NCBI RefSeq assembly: GCF_006094435.1
Contig: NZ_CP034783.1
Span: 5,235,001 to 5,299,000, forward strand
Reading direction: 5' to 3'
Source of the DNA: Pseudomonas sp. MPC6
GTDB lineage: Bacteria; Pseudomonadota; Gammaproteobacteria; Pseudomonadales; Pseudomonadaceae
Length of the DNA: 64,000 nucleotides
Shown here: positions 15,987 to 24,040 of the stretch, in pieces
How positions within the stretch are numbered: position 1 is the stretch's first letter
Layout: each line of letters starts with the position of its first letter
Program-made: the position numbers and the translations under genes
Notes under the pieces: model-generated
Databases searched by the model: none
What the model saw: only the letters and a program-made list of their open reading frames with translations
What the model was told of the DNA's origin: nothing

Positions 15987-16919
15987 TCAGTGCTGCCCCA
16001 GGGCTTTGCGCAGACGACGGCGCACCCATTGCTCAGCACTGACAAAGGTGATGCCCAATAGCACCAGCACCGCGCCGACGACGAAGTTGAGACTCAATTC
16101 ATCCCCCAGCAGCACCACGCCGAACGTGACGCCAAACAATGGCGTCATGAAGGAAAATACCGCCAGGTTCGCTGCCAGATAACGGCGCAGCAGCCAGAAC
16201 CACGTCAGGTAACTGAAGAACGACACCACCAATCCTTGAAACAGCACGCTGGCGACCGCCACCGTGGTCAGGCTGACGTGGCCGACCTGGCCGCTGAGGA
16301 TCGCAATCAGCAGCAGGCCGACGAAACCGACGATCAGCTGATAAAACAGGGTCAGGGTCACCGGCGCTTCCGACAGGCGCGAGGCGCGCACCACCACGGT
16401 CGTCGCGCCCCATGACGCGCCGGCCAGCACCCCCAATGCATCGCCCAGCAGCATGCGCCGATCGAGATTGTCCCAGGACACCCCGCCGGCAAATGCGATG
16501 GCAATCCCGACGAATGCCAGGAAAATGCCCAGCCACTGGAGAGGTCTTAAACGTTCACTCGGCAACAGCCAGTTGACACCCAGCGCGGTAAAGATCGGCG
16601 CGGTGTAAAGAAACACCGACATGTGTGCGGCCGTGGTCAGTTGCAGGCCTTCGGAAATGAACAAAAACTCCAGACCGAACAGTGAACCGGCCAGCAAACC
16701 GCCGCGCCAGGTTCTGCCGACCTGATCCCACCCCCCCTTCCAGCACAGCAGCAGGCCTACGAGCAATGCCGAGATGCCCGACCGCCCTACCGCTTGCATG
16801 ACCGGGGCAATGTCGGGCGCCGCCCATTTGATCATCACTTGCTGAACGCCCCAGATCAGGCACAGCCCCATCATCACTTGCAGGGCAAACCCGTCGGCGC
16901 TACGCCGGGTGGCGCTCAC
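15987..16919 (-). CDS. EamA/DMT-family transporter
   Basis: This 310-residue protein has ten hydrophobic segments arranged as two EamA repeats. The first covers about residues 10-140 (LQVMMGLCLIWGVQQVMIKWAAPDIAPVMQAVGRSGISALL...) and the second about 155-290 (ending FSFMTPLFGVTFGVVLLGDEL). Such proteins export amino acids or other metabolites through the inner membrane; the substrate is not predictable. The GTG at 16919 is chosen because GAGGTG lies five or six bases before it and because it begins just ahead of the first helix. It is a single gene, divergent from a spacer of 352 bp (16920-17271) that holds only a REP pair and the promoter. Confidence 0.85.
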   Translation of the reverse strand: MSATRRSADGFALQVMMGLCLIWGVQQVMIKWAAPDIAPVMQAVGRSGISALLVGLLLCWKGGWDQVGRTWRGGLLAGSLFGLEFLFISEGLQLTTAAHMSVFLYTAPIFTALGVNWLLPSERLRPLQWLGIFLAFVGIAIAFAGGVSWDNLDRRMLLGDALGVLAGASWGATTVVVRASRLSEAPVTLTLFYQLIVGFVGLLLIAILSGQVGHVSLTTVAVASVLFQGLVVSFFSYLTWFWLLRRYLAANLAVFSFMTPLFGVTFGVVLLGDELSLNFVVGAVLVLLGITFVSAEQWVRRRLRKALGQH

Positions 16920-17150
16920 CGGAACACCTCGACAACACAATCCATGGCAGTGACTCGACAGTAGAAGCAAAGCCCCGGTTTTTTTGCTGAGAAAGCGTCG
17001 GGGCGAAAAATCATGCCGCCGATTATTAACTGAATGGCCAGAAAATGCCGTCTGTCAGAGACATTCGGCTTCCTGGTTACGTCATTTTCTGGAAGTGATT
17101 GCGGGGGGCCGACGATTACCTGGAGCTGCCGCGCCGTTCAGCGTACGCGC

Positions 17151-17262
17151 CCCCCCTGTAGGAGCGAGCTTGCTCGCGATGGACTTCAAGTCGCCGCGTT
17201 TAACCAGAAAACCCGCGTCATCGTTGACGACCATCGCGAGCAAGCTCGCTCCTACAGGGGGG
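17151..17262. repeat. REP pair, type GTAGGAGCGAGCTTGCTCGCGA
   Basis: Two inverted arms, flanked outside by C6 and G7 runs, enclose a spacer that is itself partly palindromic. It ends 10 bp from the stop of the CvfB-like gene, where it may act as a 3' mRNA stabiliser. Confidence 0.9.
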
Positions 17263-17271
17263 GCGGCCGGG

Positions 17272-18108
17272 TCAGCTCAGTTCGATGCGGTCGGCATGAA
17301 TCACGATCTGGCCGTTCTTGTACAACGCACCAATCGCCTTTTTGAAGTTGCCCTTGCTGACACCAAACATGCTGGTGATCACCGTCGGATCGCTCTTGTC
17401 GCTCACCGGCAGTGTGCCGTTGTTGTCACGCAACCTGGCGAGAATCTTCGAATTGAGGCTGGTGGCCGCTTCTTCGCCGACCGGTTGCAGGCTCAGGCTG
17501 ATCTTGCCATCGGCCCGGACTTCTTTGATAAAGCCCTTTTCTTCCTTACCGGCGCGCATGAACTTGAAGATTTCGTTCTTGTGGATCAGGCCCCAGTGCT
17601 TGTTGTTGATGATCGCCTTGAACCCCATGTCGGTGGCTTCGGCGACCAGCAAATCAACTTCCTGGCCAGGGGTGTAGCTGGCCGGGGTCTTGTCCAGGTA
17701 GCGGTCCAGACGCGCCGTCGCCGTGATGCGGCGGGTGTGCTTGTCGAGGTAGACGTGCACCACGACATACTCGCCAGCGGTCATCTGACGTTTTTCTTCG
17801 GAGTACGGCAGCAACAGATCCTTCGGCAAGCCCCAATCCAGGAAAACCCCGATGCTGTTGACTTCAACGACTTTCAAACTGGCGAATTCACCGACCTGCA
17901 CTTTCGGTTTTTCGGTAGTTGCGATGAGTTTGTCATCGCTGTCCAGATAAACAAAAACGTTGAGCCAGTCTTCATCTTCGCTGGGAATATCCTTGGGAAT
18001 ATAACGATTGGGCAGGAGGATTTCGCCGTCCGCGCCACCGTCCAGATATAAACCGAAGTTAGTGTGTTTAACCACTTGCAAACTGTTGTAACGCCCGACT
18101 AAAGCCAT
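17272..18108 (-). CDS. CvfB-like RNA-binding protein with S1 domains
   Basis: This 278-residue protein of the CvfB/YitL family is made of tandem S1-like domains. The first is YNSLQVVKHTNFGLYLDGGADGEILLPNRYIP, and the second is ASLKVVEVNSIGVFLDWGLPKDLLLP, with D-W-G-L-x-K-D-L-L-x-P as the family signature. A third segment around DLLVAEATDMGFKAIINNKHWGLIHKNEIF follows, then a C-terminal winged helix (ITSMFGVSKGNFKKAIGALYKNGQI). Members bind RNA and influence virulence or translation-linked traits. The start is the ATG at 18108; a TTG at 18114 is open but less likely. A REP pair follows its stop. Confidence 0.88.
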   Translation of the reverse strand: MALVGRYNSLQVVKHTNFGLYLDGGADGEILLPNRYIPKDIPSEDEDWLNVFVYLDSDDKLIATTEKPKVQVGEFASLKVVEVNSIGVFLDWGLPKDLLLPYSEEKRQMTAGEYVVVHVYLDKHTRRITATARLDRYLDKTPASYTPGQEVDLLVAEATDMGFKAIINNKHWGLIHKNEIFKFMRAGKEEKGFIKEVRADGKISLSLQPVGEEAATSLNSKILARLRDNNGTLPVSDKSDPTVITSMFGVSKGNFKKAIGALYKNGQIVIHADRIELS

Positions 18109-18468
18109 GTCCAAATACCCTCATTGCGTGGGCGGCATTCTACCCGGTTTTGCGGGTCGCGTTCGGCGGCCAGCCCGATGGCGCAGGAAAATCCTCTGAA
18201 GCCCTTAATTTTCCTGATTTTTATCCCGCACGCCTGGCCACTCGTCTGGCCGCGCTGACGCTGCCCGCGGCTGTCAGCCAGGCAAAAACCGTCACTTTCA
18301 AGCTGCAGTTTTTAGTTAAAACAGCAGCTTAGGGGCATTTCCCGAATAATAACTTGCGATTCATCACTGACCTGCGACGGGTATTTCGGGAGGATATTTA
18401 CCAAGCAATTGTCAAGTATTTCCTGTACTATGCCTGGCCAAGTTAATTTCTACAGGTTAATGGCCGCC
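18109..18468. other. Intergenic region upstream of the CvfB-like gene
   Basis: This 360-bp divergent spacer carries the promoters of the CvfB-like gene and of the small plus-strand gene. No REP, hairpin with T-run, or conserved coding frame was found in it. Confidence 0.5.
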
Positions 18469-18648
18469 ATGCGTGTAAAAGCATCCAACAGCAAAGCAAA
18501 GCCAGCTCCAGCCGTTGAAACCAGCGAATCGATCAACAACCAGATCGCTGCGTTCCTCAAGTCCGGCGGCGAGATCCAGCAAATTGCCAAAGGCGTCAGC
18601 GGCCAGACGTTCGGCCCGTCCAAGCAGATCACCTTGGGCAAAAAGTAA
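18469..18648 (+). CDS. Small conserved pseudomonad protein, unknown function
   Basis: This 59-residue basic protein starts MRVKASNSKAKPAPA and has the core INNQIAAFLKSGGEIQQIAKGVSG and a lysine-rich end. The pattern F-L-x-x-G-G-x-I-x-x-I is shared with several small pseudomonad regulators; SutA, for example, has EFLARGGKVQEIE. A nucleic-acid or RNA-polymerase partner is possible but unproven. Other in-frame starts are ATG 18460 and ATG 18430. None has an ideally spaced Shine-Dalgarno, and 18469 is chosen because the conserved part begins with MRVKAS. The gene stands alone. Confidence 0.6.
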   Translation: MRVKASNSKAKPAPAVETSESINNQIAAFLKSGGEIQQIAKGVSGQTFGPSKQITLGKK

Positions 18649-18863
18649 CGCTACAGAATCTCTCCGAGATAACTGGTCCCTAAGCGCTTTGAGCGTTGAA
18701 GCGCTTGGACTGGAACCCTTCCGCAACATCCCGCCCAACACCCATCTTTCAAAAATCGACGAACGGCCATCAATGCCGAGCATTCGCCGGTATCCTTGCA
18801 CACGTCTAGATCAAGCGTTTCAGCAGGTTTTTTTCCTGCACCTCGCTGTTCATGGAGTGACGC

Positions 18864-19580
18864 ATGCTCAAACCCTCTCTGTTCCTGCTCGCCAGCCTGC
18901 TGGCGTGTCCGTTAGCCAATGCGCAAATCTTCCAGCGTGAGCTGGGCGCCTTCGACCTCAAGCTGGGCACCACCCCCAGTCGCAGCATGGCCCAGGGCCT
19001 GGTCCAACCTTCCAGCACCGGCTCGTTCCACGGTGGTCTCGACCTGAGCCACGATAGCGGATTCTACGTGGGCCAATGGTCACCGAGCGCGGGCTTGAGC
19101 CCGGGTAACAACCTCGAAGTCGATTCCTACATGGGTTTTAAACAGCCCTTCGACCACAGCCTCGGCTACGAAGTCGGCATGATCCATTACAGCTACCCGA
19201 CAGTGGAGACGCTCGACAGCCAGGAGCTTTTCGGTGGCCTGACCCTGCTGGGCAGTCGGTTTGGCGCGGCGTTAAGCAACGATCCGGACAAACGCAACAG
19301 CACGGTATTCGCCGACCTGAGCGGAAATCAGCCGTTCGGCATCGGGGTCAGCATGAAATACACCACCCATCGGCTCAACGTTCCGGTGTCCGTCGAGGGT
19401 GGATATGTCGGCAGTTTCACCGATTGGTCAGTGACGCTCTCCCGTCCCTTCATGGGCATCGACCTGGACCTGATCTATAGCGATTCCAGCCTCAGCGGCA
19501 GCGACTGTTCCGCTTATTCCGGGCACAACAGCCAGTGCGATGGCCTGGTCACCCTGAAAGCGCAACATGCCTTCTATTGA
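18864..19580 (+). CDS. TorF-type putative outer-membrane protein
   Basis: This 238-residue protein has a signal peptide (LLASLLACPLANAQ, cleavage near residue 20) and a beta-barrel-like body with alternating polar and hydrophobic strands. The segment GGLDLSHDSGFYVGQWSPS followed by LEVDSYMGFKQPFDHSLGYEVGMIHYSYP is the hallmark of the TorF/TIGR02001 putative porin family. It ends in ALKAQHAFY-like aromatic residues (LVTLKAQHAFY), as outer-membrane barrels do. It lacks the usual opening SNYVFRGIS segment and is divergent there. The start has GAGTGACGC upstream. The next gene on the same strand is a lipoprotein, so the two may form a small envelope operon. Confidence 0.7.
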   Translation: MLKPSLFLLASLLACPLANAQIFQRELGAFDLKLGTTPSRSMAQGLVQPSSTGSFHGGLDLSHDSGFYVGQWSPSAGLSPGNNLEVDSYMGFKQPFDHSLGYEVGMIHYSYPTVETLDSQELFGGLTLLGSRFGAALSNDPDKRNSTVFADLSGNQPFGIGVSMKYTTHRLNVPVSVEGGYVGSFTDWSVTLSRPFMGIDLDLIYSDSSLSGSDCSAYSGHNSQCDGLVTLKAQHAFY

Positions 19581-19645
19581 TTGGCTGAACTGGCGGGCTC
19601 ATCCAGCGTCCACATGAGAACCCACGCATTCGCAAGGACTTGCCC

Positions 19646-20515
19646 ATGTCGCGCTGGTTGAAGTGCCTCGCCGTCGTTATCACCCTCAGTCTCGCCCTCG
19701 GCGCGTGCAGCCGCATGGACCTGGCCTATCGCAATCTCGACGTGATCATCCCGTGGTCGCTCGGCGATTACCTGAATATGAACGGCGAGCAGAAAGACTG
19801 GTTCAACGAACGCCTGCGAGAGCACCTGAGCTGGCACTGCACCACGCAGCTGCCGGGCTACCTCGACTGGCTGGACCGCTTGCAGGACATGGTCCAGCGC
19901 AACCAGGTCACCGACGCTGCGCTGCAAGCCCGCACTCAGGAAGCCAAACAGGCCATCGCCCAGACAGCCCGGGAAATCACCCCATCAGCCATCGAGTTGT
20001 TGCAGGGGCTGAATGACCAGCAAGTCGCGGAAATGAACGACGCCTTCGCCAAAGACCAGCGCAAACGCCAGGAGCAATACCTCAAACCGTCGCGTGATCA
20101 GCAAATCAAGGAGCGTGGCCAACGCATGGAAAAACGCCTGAATGATTGGCTCGGCCCGCTCAGCCCGACCCAACAGCAACGAGTAGTCGCCTGGTCAAAT
20201 GCCCTGGGCGATCAGAACACGCAATGGATCGCTAACCGCGTCCATTGGCAAAAGCAATTCAGTGCGGCGGTCGCGCAGCGCCAGAGCCCGAAATTCCCAC
20301 AGCGCATCGAGACGCTTCTGGTCAATCGAGAGGCGTTGTGGACACCCGCCTATCGCCAGGCCTACGCCAACACCGAAGCCCAGGCGCAGTCGCTGTTCGT
20401 GGACTTGCTGGCTGAAAGTACGCCGGAGCAACGGCAGCGATTGCTGAAGAAGATCGACGGGGTGCGCAAGAATTTCAATGATTTGAAATGTTTGAAAGCG
20501 GCCAGACAAGGTTAG
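19646..20515 (+). CDS. DUF6279-type lipoprotein
   Basis: This 289-residue protein has a lipoprotein signal: the hydrophobic run LAVVITLSLALGAC ends in a lipobox with Cys21, followed by SRMDLAYRNLDVIIPW. The mature part is all-helical and charged (NMNGEQKDWFNERLREHLSWHC, RKRQEQYLKPSRDQQIKERGQRMEKRLNDWLGPLSPTQQQRVVAWS). This is the pattern of DUF6279 lipoproteins of gammaproteobacteria, whose function is unknown. Ser at +2 suggests outer-membrane sorting. The ATG at 19646 follows AAGGAC at good spacing; the in-frame TTG at 19640 is not needed. A REP pair follows directly after the stop. Confidence 0.8.
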   Translation: MSRWLKCLAVVITLSLALGACSRMDLAYRNLDVIIPWSLGDYLNMNGEQKDWFNERLREHLSWHCTTQLPGYLDWLDRLQDMVQRNQVTDAALQARTQEAKQAIAQTAREITPSAIELLQGLNDQQVAEMNDAFAKDQRKRQEQYLKPSRDQQIKERGQRMEKRLNDWLGPLSPTQQQRVVAWSNALGDQNTQWIANRVHWQKQFSAAVAQRQSPKFPQRIETLLVNREALWTPAYRQAYANTEAQAQSLFVDLLAESTPEQRQRLLKKIDGVRKNFNDLKCLKAARQG

Positions 20516-20516
20516 C

Positions 20517-20610
20517 CCCCCCTGTACGAGCTGGCTTGCCAGCGAAGGCGGCCTTGAGCCTTGCAGTGCCCATGACGACGCCTTCGCTGGCAAGCCAGCT
20601 CCTACAGGGG
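20517..20610. repeat. REP pair after the DUF6279 lipoprotein gene
   Basis: Arms of the GCTGGCTTGCCAGCGAAGGCG type stand in inverted order. The left arm has a base change (TGTACGAG). A further lone TGTAGGAGCTGGC fragment at 20652-20664 is probably the remnant of another copy. Confidence 0.85.
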
Positions 20611-20669
20611 TCAGGCGTTGATCACAATCCAGCGGTATGCAGGTGATCATGTAGGAGCTGGCGTGGGGC

Positions 20670-21059
20670 TCAGGCGATCTGCGCCTTCGACGCCACTTGA
20701 TCAAACGTCACTTCGTCCAGCGCATCGTCCTGCTCATCCAGCACCTGGCGCGGATGGTCATTGCCCGGAATGCTGCTGTCGATCAGGCTCAATAAACTCG
20801 AGCCCCGTGGCGTCAAAATGTAGTTCGAGCCAGTGCCTCCCTGTTCTTCAGGCCGAGGCTCGATATAGCCGCGCTCCAGCAGCAATTTTTCGTACTCGCC
20901 AGCCACCGCTTTCAGGTGATCCAGGTTTTCCGTCTGCTCGCCTTCAGTCGCTTTCTCGGCCGCAAGTTGTTCGGCATAAGGCCGTGGCGTAAAGCTGCTG
21001 GCACCGTTCTGTACTTCGTGCAGCAAGCGTTCAATCAAATCCCAGTTATAAGTCGTCAT
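20670..21059 (-). CDS. Small winged-helix-like protein, function unknown
   Basis: This 129-residue protein has an N-terminal segment (TTYNWDLIERLLHEVQNG) and a segment GEYEKLLLERGYIEPRPEEQGGTGSNYILTPRGSSLLSLI that reads as a winged helix: recognition helix, wing, and the T-P-R-G final helix typical of small transcription regulators. The C-terminal 30 residues are acidic and probably disordered. The ATG at 21059 (MTTYNW) has a GGAGG nine bases upstream; the longer open frame to 21197 is not used. It is divergent from the DUF899 gene. Confidence 0.6.
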   Translation of the reverse strand: MTTYNWDLIERLLHEVQNGASSFTPRPYAEQLAAEKATEGEQTENLDHLKAVAGEYEKLLLERGYIEPRPEEQGGTGSNYILTPRGSSLLSLIDSSIPGNDHPRQVLDEQDDALDEVTFDQVASKAQIA

Positions 21060-21244
21060 CCTGATCAACCTCCAGCGCCCGTGAGTGAGATGGCTTACAT
21101 AGGTTGTGACCGACAGCGTGCGCAGCCGTTCAGCCGAGGTATTGAATAGCTTTTGAACAGCACCGACCGGCGGTATGTCGAATTGGGCACAGGTCAAACG
21201 ACTAGCTGTGTCAGATACCTCCCCGCATCCCGCAGGAGAAACCC

Positions 21245-21979
21245 ATGAACATTCAGAATCATCCCGTCGTCTCCCGAGAAGAATGGCTCGCCGCCCGTAA
21301 ACAACACCTGGCCAACGAAAAAGCCTTCACCCGGGAACGGGACAAACTCAGCGCCGAACGTCGCGCCCTGCCCTGGGTGAAAATCGACAAGGACTACCGT
21401 TTCCAGGGTCCTGACGGCGAATTGAAACTGGCCGATCTGTTCGGCGGCCGCAGCCAGTTGATCATTTACCACTTCATGTTTGCCAAAGGCTGGGACGAAG
21501 GCTGTTCCGGTTGCTCCTTCCTGTCCGACCATATCGACGGAGCCAACCAGCACCTGGCCCACCATGACGTGGCAGTGGTGGCGGTTTCCCACGCACCCTT
21601 CGCCGAGTTCCAGGCGTTCAAACGGCGCATGGGCTGGAAATTCGCCTGGGTATCGTCAGCAGGCTGCGATTTCAATTACGACTTCGGTGTTTCCGCTCGG
21701 GCCGAAGACGTCGCCGCCGGCAAGGCGACCTACAACTACGAAAAATCCGACGGCAGCGAAGACGAACTCCCCGGCCTGAGCGTGTTTTATCGCAACGACG
21801 ACGGCGAAATCTTCCATACCTACTCCACCTACGCCCGCGGCCTCGACCTGTTGGTCGGCGCCTACAACTACCTGGACCTGACGCCCAAGGGCCGCAATGA
21901 AGAGCAAATCATGGAATGGGTGCAGCTTCATGATCAGTATGGAGGTGAGGCTTCATCCAGCTGCTGTCATGGGGAATAG
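21245..21979 (+). CDS. DUF899 thioredoxin-like protein
   Basis: This 244-residue protein matches DUF899, a thioredoxin-fold family. The opening PVVSREEWLAARKQHLANEKAFTRERDKLSAERRALPWVKI is the family hallmark. It is followed by LADLFGGRSQLIIYHFMF and WDEGCSGCSFLSDHIDG, whose C-x-x-C stands at the thioredoxin active-site position. The later VSSAGCDFNYDFGV and ELPGLSVFYRNDDGEIFHTYSTYARG are also typical. The reaction is unknown; a redox or peroxiredoxin-like role is plausible. The C-terminus ends in SSCCHGE. The start has GCAGGAGAAA upstream. Confidence 0.85.
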   Translation: MNIQNHPVVSREEWLAARKQHLANEKAFTRERDKLSAERRALPWVKIDKDYRFQGPDGELKLADLFGGRSQLIIYHFMFAKGWDEGCSGCSFLSDHIDGANQHLAHHDVAVVAVSHAPFAEFQAFKRRMGWKFAWVSSAGCDFNYDFGVSARAEDVAAGKATYNYEKSDGSEDELPGLSVFYRNDDGEIFHTYSTYARGLDLLVGAYNYLDLTPKGRNEEQIMEWVQLHDQYGGEASSSCCHGE

Positions 21980-22132
21980 ACCGTGGGGACCGAGTCGCGG
22001 CTATCGCGAGCAAGCTCGCACAGGTGCAGCTTGAAAGGATAATCTGCATTCGCCCATTCCCGGTGCTGAACTTTTTCCACGCTTGAACCCTCAACCGGAT
22101 AACCCGCCTTAACCGGAACTGAGGCTCGCCCT

Positions 22133-22408
22133 ATGAAAACCTTGCTGAAATTCACTATCGCCGCCACCCTCGCCTGCGCCCTCCCCGCATTTGCTTGCAC
22201 GCCAGAAGAAGCCACGGCCAAGCGCGAACAACTGGCCAGGGAGGTCGCCAAGCTCACCGAGCAGAATCCGGCCAAGGCCAAGGAAATCAATGACGAGCTG
22301 CAGAAAATGGACCTTGGCACTGCGAGCAAGGATTTGCCGGATAAGTGCCAGTTGATCGATCAGCGATTGAAGGAGCTGGGAACGGCTGAAAAGAAAGCTG
22401 AGGGTTGA
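22133..22408 (+). CDS. Small periplasmic helical protein, unknown
   Basis: This 91-residue protein has a clear signal peptide (KFTIAATLACALPAFA, cleavage before Cys22) and a charged helical mature part rich in E, K and A (EEATAKREQLAREVAKLTEQNPAKAKEI). The cysteine after the signal lacks a lipobox (A-F-A-C), so signal peptidase I cleavage is more likely. Cys22 and the Cys in LPDKCQLID may form a disulfide. No family was recognised. A terminator at 22454-22482 ends its transcript. Confidence 0.65.
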   Translation: MKTLLKFTIAATLACALPAFACTPEEATAKREQLAREVAKLTEQNPAKAKEINDELQKMDLGTASKDLPDKCQLIDQRLKELGTAEKKAEG

Positions 22409-22453
22409 AGGCCAGATCAAAAGATCAAAAGATCAACCAGATTTCCAGGCATA

Positions 22454-22482
22454 AAAAAACCCGGACGCTGTCCGGGTTTTTT
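22454..22482. terminator. Bidirectional rho-independent terminator
   Basis: The stem CCCGGAC/GTCCGGG (22460-22466 with 22470-22476) is flanked by seven A on the left and six T on the right. It can end both the small periplasmic gene (plus) and the DEAD-box gene (minus). Confidence 0.9.
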
Positions 22483-22502
22483 ACTACATCGCTACCAACG
22501 CC

Positions 22503-23849
22503 TTATTCAGCAGCCGGCGCTTCCGGCTTGCGGCGCTTGAGCGGCGCCATGCCGTCCTTGCTGACCAGCGACAGGGCGTCGGTCTTCGGGCGGTTGGCGA
22601 TCTTGCGCTTGGTCGGGGCCTTGGCGCCGGTTTTCTTCTTGTCGCCCTTGGCGTCGACCTTTTTCTTCTTCACGCCAACGGCTTTGCCCGAGGCCTTGAC
22701 CTTTTTCGGTCCGCCGTAGGTACCTTTGACTTCCTTGATGGTGCGGCGCTCGAAGCTCTGCTTGAGGTAGCGCTCGACGCTCGACATCAGGTTCCAGTCG
22801 CCGTGGCAGATCAGCGAGATGGCCAGGCCATCGTTGCCGGCGCGGCCGGTGCGACCGATGCGGTGCACGTACTCGTCGCCGCTGCGCGGCATGTCGAAGT
22901 TGATCACCAGGTCCAGGCCGTCAACGTCCAGGCCGCGAGCGGCGACGTCGGTGGCGACGAGGATTTTCACGCCGCCCTGCTTCAGGCGGTCAATCGCCAG
23001 TTTGCGATCTTTCTGGTCTTTGTCGCCGTGCAGCACGAATGCTTTGTAGTCCTGCGCCACCAGGCGGCCGTAGATACGGTCGGCCATGGCCCGGGTGTTG
23101 GTGAACACGATGGCCTTCTGATAGGTCTCGTTGGCCAGCAGCCAGTTCACGATCTGTTCTTTGTGCTGGTTGTGGTCAGCGGTGATGATCTGCTGACGGG
23201 TGGTCGCATTCAGGTCGCTGACGTTGTTCAGCTGCAGGTGCTCAGGGTCGTTCAGCACCTTGGCGACCATCTCGCGCAGGCCCGAACCGCCGGTAGTGGC
23301 GGAGAACAGCATGGTCTGCTGGCGGTTGGTGCACTCTTGCACCAGACGCTGCACGTCTTCGGCAAAGCCCATGTCGAGCATGCGGTCGGCTTCGTCGAGC
23401 ACCAGGACTTCAACTTCTTTCAAGTCGAGGTTGCCGGCGTTGAGTTGCTCGATCATCCGCCCCGGCGTACCGATCAGGATGTCCGGCACTTTGCGCAGCA
23501 TCGCGGCCTGGACCTTGAAGTCTTCACCGCCGGTGATCAGACCGGATTTGATGAAGGTGTACTGGGCGAAGCGCTCGACTTCCTTGATGGTCTGCTGGGC
23601 CAGCTCGCGGGTCGGCAGCAGGATCAGGGTCTTGATACTGACGCGGACTTTCGCCGGGCCGATCAAGCGGTTGAGGATCGGCAAAACGAATGCAGCGGTT
23701 TTGCCGCTACCGGTTTGCGCTGTCACCCGCAGGTCACGCCCTTGGAGCGCCAGCGGAATAGCCGCTGCTTGCACAGGCGTTGGCTCGACAAATTTAAGCT
23801 CGGCCACGGCTTTGAGCAGGCGTTCGTGCAGGGCGAATTGGGAAAACAC
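22503..23849 (-). CDS. DEAD-box ATP-dependent RNA helicase
   Basis: This 448-residue protein has all DEAD-box motifs: the Q motif (FVEPTPVQAAAIP), motif I AQTGSGKT, PTRELA, GG, TPGRM, DEAD (LVLDEADRMLDMGF), SAT (FSATTGG), then VATDVAARGLD and HRIGRTGR in the second RecA domain. A lysine-rich tail of about 80 residues (VGVKKKKVDAKGDKKK) gives RNA affinity. It resembles RhlE/SrmB-type helicases that act on ribosomal RNA and mRNA decay. The start is a GTG at 23849 preceded by GAGGTAG; an upstream open frame to 23930 lacks support. Confidence 0.92.
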   Translation of the reverse strand: MFSQFALHERLLKAVAELKFVEPTPVQAAAIPLALQGRDLRVTAQTGSGKTAAFVLPILNRLIGPAKVRVSIKTLILLPTRELAQQTIKEVERFAQYTFIKSGLITGGEDFKVQAAMLRKVPDILIGTPGRMIEQLNAGNLDLKEVEVLVLDEADRMLDMGFAEDVQRLVQECTNRQQTMLFSATTGGSGLREMVAKVLNDPEHLQLNNVSDLNATTRQQIITADHNQHKEQIVNWLLANETYQKAIVFTNTRAMADRIYGRLVAQDYKAFVLHGDKDQKDRKLAIDRLKQGGVKILVATDVAARGLDVDGLDLVINFDMPRSGDEYVHRIGRTGRAGNDGLAISLICHGDWNLMSSVERYLKQSFERRTIKEVKGTYGGPKKVKASGKAVGVKKKKVDAKGDKKKTGAKAPTKRKIANRPKTDALSLVSKDGMAPLKRRKPEAPAAE

Positions 23850-24040
23850 GGGTGCTACCTCGAAGAAATACAAAAAAACAGCTGCATAGGGTAACGGTTT
23901 CGAGCGCCCAGGCCGAGTTTCTTTATACAAACGGCTGCAAACAGTGGCTTTTTTGTTGCCTGATTTGTCCCAGAACGTAATACGTAGCGTCTTAAATGCT
24001 CTAATCGCCCCGTCGCGTCCTACAGAAGATACGTTTGCCC

